A DNA stretch of 64,000 bases from assembly GCF_031679605.1 (NCBI RefSeq), contig NZ_CP117522.1:8680001-8744000 (forward strand), written 5' to 3'. Position numbers and translations under genes: made by a program. The DNA comes from Streptomyces luomodiensis (lineage in GTDB: Bacteria; Actinomycetota; Actinomycetes; Streptomycetales; Streptomycetaceae). Shown one piece after another: positions 14,863-21,846 of this stretch. The notes beneath the pieces are model-generated. The model made no database searches and had not been told where the DNA came from. It saw nothing but the letters and a program-made list of their open reading frames with translations. Every line of letters starts with the position of its first letter. Positions within the stretch are counted from its first letter, which is position 1.

Positions 14863-16440
14863 GTGGAGGCACCGGCGCACACCGGACGGCTGGACGAACT
14901 GCTGCACGAGGTGCGGCGGCAGATGAGCCGGGGGACCGGGGCGGACCCGCGGGCGGTTCTCGACTGGCTGGGCCGGCAGATCGACGCCGGTGTCGCGCTG
15001 GTCGGAAGCGCGGGGGCGGTGGAGACGGCCACCGCGCGCTTCCCCCGGCAGATCCTGCCCTCGCTCGGGCCGACGCTGGCGCGCCTGGCCGGCGGGCAGA
15101 TGGCCGCGGCGGTCACCGAGAGCGGGGCCTTCCAGGTGCGTCTGGAGGCACTCGGCGCGCGTGTGCCACGCCCCGTCCTGGTGGTGGCCGGCGCCTCGGC
15201 GCCCACCCGGGACGCGGCGTCGCTGGTCTCGCACGCCGGGAGCGTCATCGCGCTGCTGGACCGGGCGCAGGACGCGGACACCACCTTCCGCGGCTACCAG
15301 CACAAGGCCCGGCAGCTGCGGTTCGCCGTCTTCAGCGCCCTGCTGGCGGGGGACATCACCCTGGCCCGCCGGATGACCACCGGCGCCGTCCCCGCGCTGC
15401 TGGACGCCGAACGGCTGCGGGTCTACCTGCTGCACTGCCCACCGGAGGACCGTGACCGGCTGGCACAGGCCTACCAGGACGGATCGGGCTATCACGGCAC
15501 GGGTCTGATGGTGCACTGCCCGGCCTTCGAGGAGCACCTCATCTGTCTCGTCGCCGACGACGACGCCGACGACGCCGACGCCGACGACGACGCCGACGAC
15601 GACGCCGACGACGACGCCGACAAGGCCGACGACACCGACGGGACCGCCGCCGACCCCAGGACGGCCCACGGCCAGGGCATGGTGCTGCGCCGCCTGGTGC
15701 GGGAGAACCCGCACTACGCGCTGGGCATCAGCAGCCCGTATCCGCTCGGCGCCACGGCCGAGGCGTACGGGCAGGCCGTCCACGCCCTGGCCGCGGCGCA
15801 CCACACCCCCGAGCGGACGGCCGCCTACCTCGGCCGGACCCCGCTGCTGCCGCTGCTGCCCCGCACCGACGCGGACGCCTGGGCCCGCGCCCTGCTGCGG
15901 CCACTGGCCACCACGCCCAGGGCCACGCTCGACATCACCCGGCTCGCCGTCACCTTCCCCCGGTCCGCCGTGGCCCGGCTGCTGGACATCAGCCGCAACA
16001 CCGTCTCCCACCACCTCAGACGGGTGGAGACGGCCCTCGGCCTGGACCTGGGCGAGGTGCGCACCCGGGCCGCCCTCGACCTGGCCTTCGGCCTGACCGG
16101 AGGGCAGCCGGAGGGTGGCTTCGGCGCCGCGGACGGGCGCCCGGTGCCCACCCTGGACGAGCTGCTGAGCACCGGACCCGCCCACGCCTGGGCGCGGGAA
16201 TTCCTCGGCCCGCTGCGGGACACCCGCGGCCGCGATCTGCACACCACCCTGCGCGCCTGGATCGACGCGAACACCGACGCCCAGCGGACCGCCCGCCACC
16301 TCGGCGTCAGCCGCAACACCGTCAGGGCCCGTCTGCGGGCCGCCGAACACCTGCTCAGCCGTGACCTGCTCACCACCGGCTCCGGCATCCACGACCTGGT
16401 GCACGCCCTGCACATCTCCGGGCTCAACCAGGAGGTCTGA
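14863..16440 (+). CDS. PucR/CdaR-type transcriptional regulator with two HTH segments
   Basis: A 525-residue protein if started at GTG 14863, which has AGGAGG 8-9 nt upstream; ATG 14830 is an alternative. The N-terminal part is helical. The middle resembles a GGDEF-like PucR domain interrupted by an Asp/Ala-rich insert. The C-terminal half has two Fis-like HTH units: VARLLDISRNTVSHHLRRVE, and TARHLGVSRNTVRARLRAAE near the end. Two HTH units in one chain are unusual for the family. It is probably a DNA-binding activator; the GST-like gene downstream, with repeated palindromes in front, is a plausible target. Confidence 0.75.
   Translation: MEAPAHTGRLDELLHEVRRQMSRGTGADPRAVLDWLGRQIDAGVALVGSAGAVETATARFPRQILPSLGPTLARLAGGQMAAAVTESGAFQVRLEALGARVPRPVLVVAGASAPTRDAASLVSHAGSVIALLDRAQDADTTFRGYQHKARQLRFAVFSALLAGDITLARRMTTGAVPALLDAERLRVYLLHCPPEDRDRLAQAYQDGSGYHGTGLMVHCPAFEEHLICLVADDDADDADADDDADDDADDDADKADDTDGTAADPRTAHGQGMVLRRLVRENPHYALGISSPYPLGATAEAYGQAVHALAAAHHTPERTAAYLGRTPLLPLLPRTDADAWARALLRPLATTPRATLDITRLAVTFPRSAVARLLDISRNTVSHHLRRVETALGLDLGEVRTRAALDLAFGLTGGQPEGGFGAADGRPVPTLDELLSTGPAHAWAREFLGPLRDTRGRDLHTTLRAWIDANTDAQRTARHLGVSRNTVRARLRAAEHLLSRDLLTTGSGIHDLVHALHISGLNQEV
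15553..15640 (+). repeat. GAC/GCC trinucleotide repeat encoding an Asp-Ala tract
   Basis: A run of GAC and GCC codons inside the PucR-type gene encodes about 27 residues that are nearly all Asp and Ala. It is in frame and therefore could vary in length without breaking the gene. It lies within the central domain, not between domains. Confidence 0.85.
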
Positions 16441-16441
16441 C

Positions 16442-16486
16442 TGCGCACCGTGCACATGCCCGCGGGCGACGATGCGCACCGTGCAC
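16442..16486. promoter_or_regulatory. 14-bp direct repeat after the PucR-type gene
   Basis: TGCGCACCGTGCAC occurs at 16442-16455 and 16473-16486, 31 bp apart (about three helical turns). Each holds the palindrome GTGCAC. It starts 2 bp after the regulator stop in the 488-bp gap before the GST-like gene. No gene is seen in 16441-16928. Confidence 0.5.
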
Positions 16487-16746
16487 CGTTGCCCGCCCCC
16501 GTGATCCGCTTTAGCGTCGGCCCTGCCGCACAGCGCGGGAACGAAGCCCCGGCCCCAGCGTGACGACGGTCTGCATCACCACGTGGGGAGTGATCCAGGC
16601 GGTCGCCGTACGGTGCGTCACAGCTCCGAGGGCTTCTTTCCCGCGGTGGGCGCGGTACGCGCTCGGCGACGTTCCGGCCCACGTCCCCCCGGGTTCGGGT
16701 GCGGCGAGCGCCCCCAGCGGCAGTGTCCCCGCACAGGTGGCACAGG

Positions 16747-16892
16747 CCGTGGCGCGCAGCGGGACGATCCCGGTCGGCACCCGTGGCGCGGTGCCGTGTC
16801 CGATCCGTGAGGAATACCCCTTCCCGTGATGTGGAACCGGGTAGGTGTCACCCCGTGGCACGGAACGTTCGCAAGCCAACCCGTGGCACGGA
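16747..16892. promoter_or_regulatory. CCGTGGCACGG-type operator array upstream of the GST-like gene
   Basis: CCCGTGGCACGGA occurs exactly at 16852-16864 and 16880-16892 (28 bp apart). Its core CCGTG-G-CACGG is a dyad. Degenerate copies CCCGTGGCGCGG (16780-16791) and CCGTGGCGCGC (16748-16758) precede them. The nearest copy ends 37 bp before the TTG start of the GST-like gene. Confidence 0.5.
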
Positions 16893-16928
16893 CCGCACAC
16901 AAGGTTCACGCTGTGGAAGGTGGTCCCG

Positions 16929-17948
16929 TTGAACATCGCTGACCAGGACACATCCGGCGAACGCAAGGAGTTCCGCCGATCCGCGCCACACTTCGCCGAC
17001 CGGATCACCGCCGACGGCCGGGACGGCTGGCCGGTGGAGGCCGGGCGCTATCGGCTGGTGGTCAGCCGGGCCTGCCCCTGGGCGAGCCGTGCGCTGGTCT
17101 CACGGCGGCTGCTCGGCCTGGAGCCGGCCCTTTCGCTGGCCGTCGCCGACCCGGTCCAGGACGAGCGCAGTTGGCGCTTCACCCTGGACCCGGGGGACCG
17201 GGACCCGGTGCTGGGCATCGCGTTCCTCAGTGAGGCGTACGACGCCCGCGAGACGGGATATCCGGGCGGGGTGAGCGTGCCCGCGGTCGTGGACGTCCCC
17301 AGCGGCGCACTGGTCACCAACGACTACCACCGGATCACCCTGGACCTCGCCACCGAGTGGACCGCCCTCCACCGGGAGGGCGCCCCGGACCTGTACCCCG
17401 AGGAGCACCGCGACGAGATCGACGAGGTGGCGGAGGGGATCTACCGCGATGTGAACAACGGCGTGTACCGGGCGGGTTTCGCCGAGCACCAGCACACCTA
17501 CGACGACGCCTACCGGCGTCTGTTCGCCCGTCTCGACGAGCTGTCCGAGCGGCTGTCCACGCGGCGCTATCTGGTCGGCGACACCATCACCGAGGCCGAT
17601 ATCCGGCTGTTCACCACGCTGGTCCGGTTCGACGCCGTCTACCACGGCCACTTCAAGTGCAATCGCAACAAGCTCAGCGAGGACCCGGTGCTGTGGGGCT
17701 ACGTCCGTGACCTCTTCCAGACGCCGGGCTTCGGGGACACCGTCGACTTCGACCACATCAAACGCCACTACTACCAGGTGCACACCGACATCAACCCCCG
17801 CCGCATCGTCCCGCTCGGCCCCGATCGCTCCGGCTGGCTGACCCCGCATCACCGCGAGGAGCTGGGCGGTCGTCCGTTCGGCGACGGCACCCCGCCCGGA
17901 CCGGTGCCGGACGGCGAGGAGGTACCGGAGCGGGGCCGGGCGGTCTGA
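16929..17948 (+). CDS. Glutathione S-transferase-like (glutathionyl-hydroquinone reductase family) enzyme
   Basis: A 339-residue protein of Xi-class GST type. TTG 16929 has a GGAAGGTGG site; GTG 16920 or 16923 are alternatives. The thioredoxin-like N-terminal domain carries the catalytic motif CPWAS with Cys49; the C-terminal all-helical domain includes YLVGDTITEADIRLFTTLVR and FKCNRNKL, characteristic of the family. Family members reduce thiol-quinone conjugates. Actinomycetes generally use mycothiol instead of glutathione, so the true thiol is uncertain. Repeated dyads upstream suggest specific control. Confidence 0.85.
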   Translation: MNIADQDTSGERKEFRRSAPHFADRITADGRDGWPVEAGRYRLVVSRACPWASRALVSRRLLGLEPALSLAVADPVQDERSWRFTLDPGDRDPVLGIAFLSEAYDARETGYPGGVSVPAVVDVPSGALVTNDYHRITLDLATEWTALHREGAPDLYPEEHRDEIDEVAEGIYRDVNNGVYRAGFAEHQHTYDDAYRRLFARLDELSERLSTRRYLVGDTITEADIRLFTTLVRFDAVYHGHFKCNRNKLSEDPVLWGYVRDLFQTPGFGDTVDFDHIKRHYYQVHTDINPRRIVPLGPDRSGWLTPHHREELGGRPFGDGTPPGPVPDGEEVPERGRAV

Positions 17949-18121
17949 TGTCGCACATGTCGCCATTCCCGCGCCGCCCGGCGGCGCGTGCGACCGCCGT
18001 TCGTCTGGTCTTCAAGTGATCAGCACAGCTGCTCCACAGATGCCGTGCGCACCTCCCGTCCCAGGTGTCACTTCGGCCCCGGTCCCGGCCGCCGGACCCG
18101 GAATGACGCGCGTCACCTGGC

Positions 18122-18159
18122 GAAAGGTGTCCGGGGCGCGGCGCGAAAGGTGACCTTTC
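18122..18159. promoter_or_regulatory. GAAAGGTGACCTTTC palindrome upstream of the bacteriocin cassette
   Basis: A perfect 15-bp palindrome GAAAGGT-G-ACCTTTC lies at 18145-18159, and a half-site GAAAGGTG is at 18122-18129, 23 bp upstream. It is about 250 bp before the precursor peptide start in a 463-bp gap (17949-18411) that otherwise shows no gene. It is a good candidate operator for the export cassette. Confidence 0.45.
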
Positions 18160-18411
18160 TGTGAGCAAACCGCGTCGATGATGTGTGCGGATGTGCCTGA
18201 CGTGTGATCGGAAAGTGGTGGAATGCCCGATTCCGGGGGTTGGCTGATTCGCGACGCCGCGAGCCCCGTGGTTACATCCCCATTCCGCGCTCAGGCAGCC
18301 ACGGACCCCGGGTCTCCCGGAGCCCCGTGGCTGGCCGCGGGAGCCGATCCCCTTCGGCCCCCAGGCGCTGTTGCAAGCTCAACGAGACAGTCACCCAAGG
18401 GAGACGCAACA

Positions 18412-18630
18412 ATGAACAACGCGCCCAAGGTCGCGACCCAGGAGATTTCCGACGCCGAGCTGGACAACGTGGCCGGCGGCATCGGCAACCCGGTGGGCGA
18501 CGTCCTCGGCACGGTCGACTCCGTCACCGGCCCGGTGGCCGGCGTCGTCGGCACCGTGACCGGCACGGTTGACGGTCTCACCGGCCTGAACACCACCGGC
18601 ATCGTCGGTGGGGTCGTCAGCAGCCTCTGA
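18412..18630 (+). CDS. Double-glycine leader precursor peptide (bacteriocin/RiPP-like)
   Basis: A 72-residue peptide. The ATG follows AAGGGAG. The leader (residues 1-23) ends in the typical recognition sequence ISDAELDNVAGG, cleaved after Gly-Gly by C39 peptidases. The 49-residue core is rich in Val, Gly and Thr with repeated GTV units (VLGTVDSVTG, VVGTVTGTVDG) and has no Cys, so lanthionine rings are impossible unless Cys is supplied elsewhere. No LanM, YcaO, radical SAM or other modifying enzyme is adjacent. It is followed by a terminator hairpin and then its exporters. It may be an unmodified secreted peptide or be modified in trans. Confidence 0.85.
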   Translation: MNNAPKVATQEISDAELDNVAGGIGNPVGDVLGTVDSVTGPVAGVVGTVTGTVDGLTGLNTTGIVGGVVSSL

Positions 18631-18651
18631 GGCTGACGCACCGCCTTCCCC

Positions 18652-18680
18652 GTGCCCCGGACCCGCCAGGTCCGGGGCAC
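18652..18680 (+). terminator. Hairpin between precursor and exporter genes
   Basis: GTGCCCCGGACC (18652-18663) pairs perfectly with GGTCCGGGGCAC (18669-18680) around a 5-nt loop. It lies 21 bp after the peptide stop and 79 bp before the first transporter gene. Partial termination here would give more peptide mRNA than exporter mRNA, as is common for bacteriocin operons. Confidence 0.7.
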
Positions 18681-18759
18681 TCGGCGGTCCGCGCCCGCCT
18701 CATCGAGCACTCCACCCGTGGTGTCCGGCCACTCCCCTCGCGGTTGAGGAAAGACTTTC

Positions 18760-19566
18760 GTGCAGTTCCGCCAGCAGGCCCTCACCAAGCTCCAGTCGGC
18801 AGAGGACATCGATCTGCCGGTGCGCTACGCCCGCCCCCAGGGATGGCTGGCGCTGGCGGTGACGATGGTGGTCATGGCCGGTGCCGCCGTATGGGCCGTC
18901 ACGGGCGCCGTCTCCAGCACCCTGGAAGCCACCGGGATCCTCACCCACGGACAGGGCAGCTATGTGCTGCAGAGCCCGATCGCGGGCCAGGTGACCTCGG
19001 TCCTCGCGCGCGAGGGCAGCACCCTCCCGGCGGGAGCGCCGCTGCTGAAGGTCCGCACCGACCGGGGCACCACCGTCGTGCGCACCATCGCCGCCGGCCG
19101 GCTCACCGCCCTTTCCGCCTCGATCGGCTCCGTGCTGAACACCGGTGCCGACGTCGCGTCCGTGGAGCGGGTCGGCCACTCCGGCGACCCCCTGGTGGCG
19201 ACCCTGTACGTCCCCGCGGACCGGGCGGCCTCGGTCCGGGCGGGCGCGTCGGTCGACCTCAGTGTGCAGTCCGTGCCCACGCAGACCTATGGGGTGCTGC
19301 GCGGTGCGGTGCAAGCCGTCGGCCGGACCGCCCAGTCGTCCCAGCAGATCGGCTCCTACCTCGGCAGCGAGCAGCTCGGCGCGGAGTTCTCCAAGCACGG
19401 TCCGCCGGTCGCGGTCCAGGTGCGCCTCGACCGCAGCTCCGCCACCCGCTCCGGCTACCGCTGGTCGTCCCCCGAGGGCCCGCCGTTCGCCCTCGGCTCC
19501 ATGACCCTGACCAGCGGCACCATCCACCTGGCCGACCGCCACCCCATCGATTGGCTGCTCCCGTGA
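18760..19566 (+). CDS. HlyD-like membrane fusion protein of the peptide exporter (NHLM type)
   Basis: A 268-residue protein. GTG 18760 follows GAGGAAAG. One N-terminal membrane helix (LALAVTMVVMAGAAVWAVTG) anchors a biotinyl-lipoyl-like domain (VLQSPIAGQVTSVLAREG with GAPLLKVRTD). It is shorter than Gram-negative HlyD proteins and matches the secretion proteins of NHLM bacteriocin systems. It should link the ABC exporters to the cell exterior. Its stop overlaps the next start (GTGA). Confidence 0.8.
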   Translation: MQFRQQALTKLQSAEDIDLPVRYARPQGWLALAVTMVVMAGAAVWAVTGAVSSTLEATGILTHGQGSYVLQSPIAGQVTSVLAREGSTLPAGAPLLKVRTDRGTTVVRTIAAGRLTALSASIGSVLNTGADVASVERVGHSGDPLVATLYVPADRAASVRAGASVDLSVQSVPTQTYGVLRGAVQAVGRTAQSSQQIGSYLGSEQLGAEFSKHGPPVAVQVRLDRSSATRSGYRWSSPEGPPFALGSMTLTSGTIHLADRHPIDWLLP

Positions 19567-21845
19567 CCGCGACGAACCAAGGCGGCCCGCCCCGGCCCGC
19601 ACCCGCCGGAAGCAGCGGGGCGCGCCGCCCCCAGCCGGCCCGCGGCCGGCGGCGCGCCCCGCGCGGCGGAGGCGGGCCGAGGACATCCAGGCGCCGGACC
19701 GTGCGCACCCCCACCGTGCTCCAGATGGAGGCCCTGGAGTGCGGTGCGGCGTCGCTGGCCATGGTGCTCGGACACTACGGGCGCCACGTCCCGCTGGAGG
19801 AACTGCGGATCGCCTGCGGTGTCTCCCGGGACGGATCGCGCGCCAGCAATCTGCTCAAGGCCGCCCGCGGCTACGGCCTGCGCGCCAAGGGCATGCAGAT
19901 GGAGCCCGAGGCCCTCGCGGAGGTCCAGGCCCCGGCGATCCTGTTCTGGGAGTTCAACCACTACGTCGTCTACGACGGCATGGGACGGCGGTTCGGCAAG
20001 CGCGGCGTCCACATCAACGACCCCGACAAGGGCCGCCGTTTCGTCCCCGTCGAGGAGTTCGACACCAGCTTCACCGGTGTGGTCCTGGTCTTCGAACCCG
20101 AGGAGTCCTTCCGCCGGGGCGGCCGCCGCCCCGGGGTGCTGGGTGCCCTGCCCGCGCGGATGCGCGGCACCACGGGCACCTTGCTGGCATCGCTGCTGGC
20201 CAGCCTGTTGCTGGTGGCGGTGGGGGCCGCGGTGCCGGCGCTCAGCCGCGCCTTCATCGACGGCTTCCTGATCGGCGGCCAGGACTCGACGCTGGGCCCG
20301 CTGTTCGCGTCCATGGCCGTGGCGGTGGCGCTGACCGCCGTGCTGACCGGCGTCCAGCAGGCCAATCTGCTGCGCGGACGCATCATCTCCTCCACCCTCG
20401 GCAGCGCGCGGTTCCTGCGGCATCTGCTGCGGCTGCCCGTCACCTTCTTCGCCCAGCGCAGCCCGGCGGACCTGGTCCAGCGGCTGCGCTCCAACGACAC
20501 CGTCGCCGAGACGCTCGCCCGCGATCTGGCCGCCGCGGCCGTCGACGGGATCGTGGTGGTCCTCTACGCCGTTCTGCTGTGGACCTACGACCCCCAGCTC
20601 ACCGTCGTCGGCGTCGGACTGGCGCTGCTCAACGTGGTGGCGATGCGGGTGGTGGTACGGCTGCGGGCCACCAGGACCCAGAAGCTGCGGGCCGACACCG
20701 CGCGGCTGACCACCACCGCGTACACCGGTCTCCAGCTCATCGAGACGGTGAAGGCCACCGGCGGCGAGACCGGCTACTTCCGCCGCTGGGCCGGTCAGCA
20801 CGCCATCACCCTGGACGAACAGCAGCGCCTCGGCGTGCCGAGCGCCTACCTGGCCGTGGTCGCCCCCACCCTCGCCACGCTCAACAGCGCCCTGATCCTG
20901 TGGATCGGCGGGCTGCGGGCCGTCGAGGGACACATCTCCATCGGTCTGCTGGTGGCCTTCCAGGCGCTGGTGGCCCGCTTCACCGCGCCCATCACCCGGC
21001 TCAACGGAGTGGCCGGCCGCGTCCAGGACTTCTCCGCCGACGTGGCCCGGCTCAAGGACGTGGAGAACTTCCCGGTGGACTCCCTCTACACCCGCGACGA
21101 GCCGCGCGCGGACACCCGCAGGCTGACCGGGCAGGTGACGCTGGAGCACATCACCTTCGGCTACAACCCGCTGGACGAACCGCTGCTGCGCGACTTCTCG
21201 CTGTCCGTCGGCCCCGGCCGGCAGGTGGCGCTGGTCGGCGCCTCCGGCAGCGGCAAGTCCACCGTCTCCCGGCTCGTCTCCGGCCTCTACACCCCCTGGG
21301 AGGGGGTCATCCGCATCGACGGACAGCGCCTGGAGGACATCCCCCGCGGTGCGCTGGCCGCCTCGGTCTCCTTCGTCGACCAGGACGTCTTCCTGTTCGA
21401 GGGGACGGTGCGGGACAACGTGGCGCTGTGGGACCCGTCCATCCCGGACGACGCGGTGGTGGAGGCCCTGCGGGACGCCGCGCTCTACGACGATGTGATC
21501 GCACGCCGCCCGGAGGGCATCCACTGCCGGGTGGAGCAGGACGGCCGGAACTTCTCCGGCGGCCAGCGGCAGCGGCTGGAGATCGCCCGCGCCCTGGTGC
21601 GGCGCCCCAGCGTCCTGGTGCTGGACGAGGTCACCAGCGCCCTGGACGCGCGGACCGAGCAGATCGTGATGGACAACCTGCGCCGCCGCGGCTGTGCGTG
21701 TGTGGTGATCGCCCACCGGCTCAGCACCGTGCGCGACAGCGACGAGATCCTCGTCCTGAACCGTGGCACGGTCGTCGAACGCGGACGGCACGAGGACCTC
21801 GCCGCCGCCCAGGGCCCGTACGCCGAGCTGATGAAGGAGCACTGA
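19563..21845 (+). CDS. Peptidase C39-ABC exporter (NHLM ABC1 type)
   Basis: A 760-residue protein; GTG 19563 overlaps the upstream TGA. After a Pro/Arg-rich N-terminus (1-45) comes the C39 peptidase with Cys60 (QMEALECGAASLAMVLGHYG), His133 (NHYVVYDG) and Asp153 (NDPDKG). The membrane domain covers roughly 190-480. The ATPase has Walker A GASGSGKST, signature FSGGQRQRLE and Walker B VLVLDEVTSALD. It should cut the leader after Gly-Gly and export the core peptide. The peptidase residues are intact. Confidence 0.92.
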   Translation: MTATNQGGPPRPAPAGSSGARRPQPARGRRRAPRGGGGPRTSRRRTVRTPTVLQMEALECGAASLAMVLGHYGRHVPLEELRIACGVSRDGSRASNLLKAARGYGLRAKGMQMEPEALAEVQAPAILFWEFNHYVVYDGMGRRFGKRGVHINDPDKGRRFVPVEEFDTSFTGVVLVFEPEESFRRGGRRPGVLGALPARMRGTTGTLLASLLASLLLVAVGAAVPALSRAFIDGFLIGGQDSTLGPLFASMAVAVALTAVLTGVQQANLLRGRIISSTLGSARFLRHLLRLPVTFFAQRSPADLVQRLRSNDTVAETLARDLAAAAVDGIVVVLYAVLLWTYDPQLTVVGVGLALLNVVAMRVVVRLRATRTQKLRADTARLTTTAYTGLQLIETVKATGGETGYFRRWAGQHAITLDEQQRLGVPSAYLAVVAPTLATLNSALILWIGGLRAVEGHISIGLLVAFQALVARFTAPITRLNGVAGRVQDFSADVARLKDVENFPVDSLYTRDEPRADTRRLTGQVTLEHITFGYNPLDEPLLRDFSLSVGPGRQVALVGASGSGKSTVSRLVSGLYTPWEGVIRIDGQRLEDIPRGALAASVSFVDQDVFLFEGTVRDNVALWDPSIPDDAVVEALRDAALYDDVIARRPEGIHCRVEQDGRNFSGGQRQRLEIARALVRRPSVLVLDEVTSALDARTEQIVMDNLRRRGCACVVIAHRLSTVRDSDEILVLNRGTVVERGRHEDLAAAQGPYAELMKEH

Positions 21846-21846
21846 C

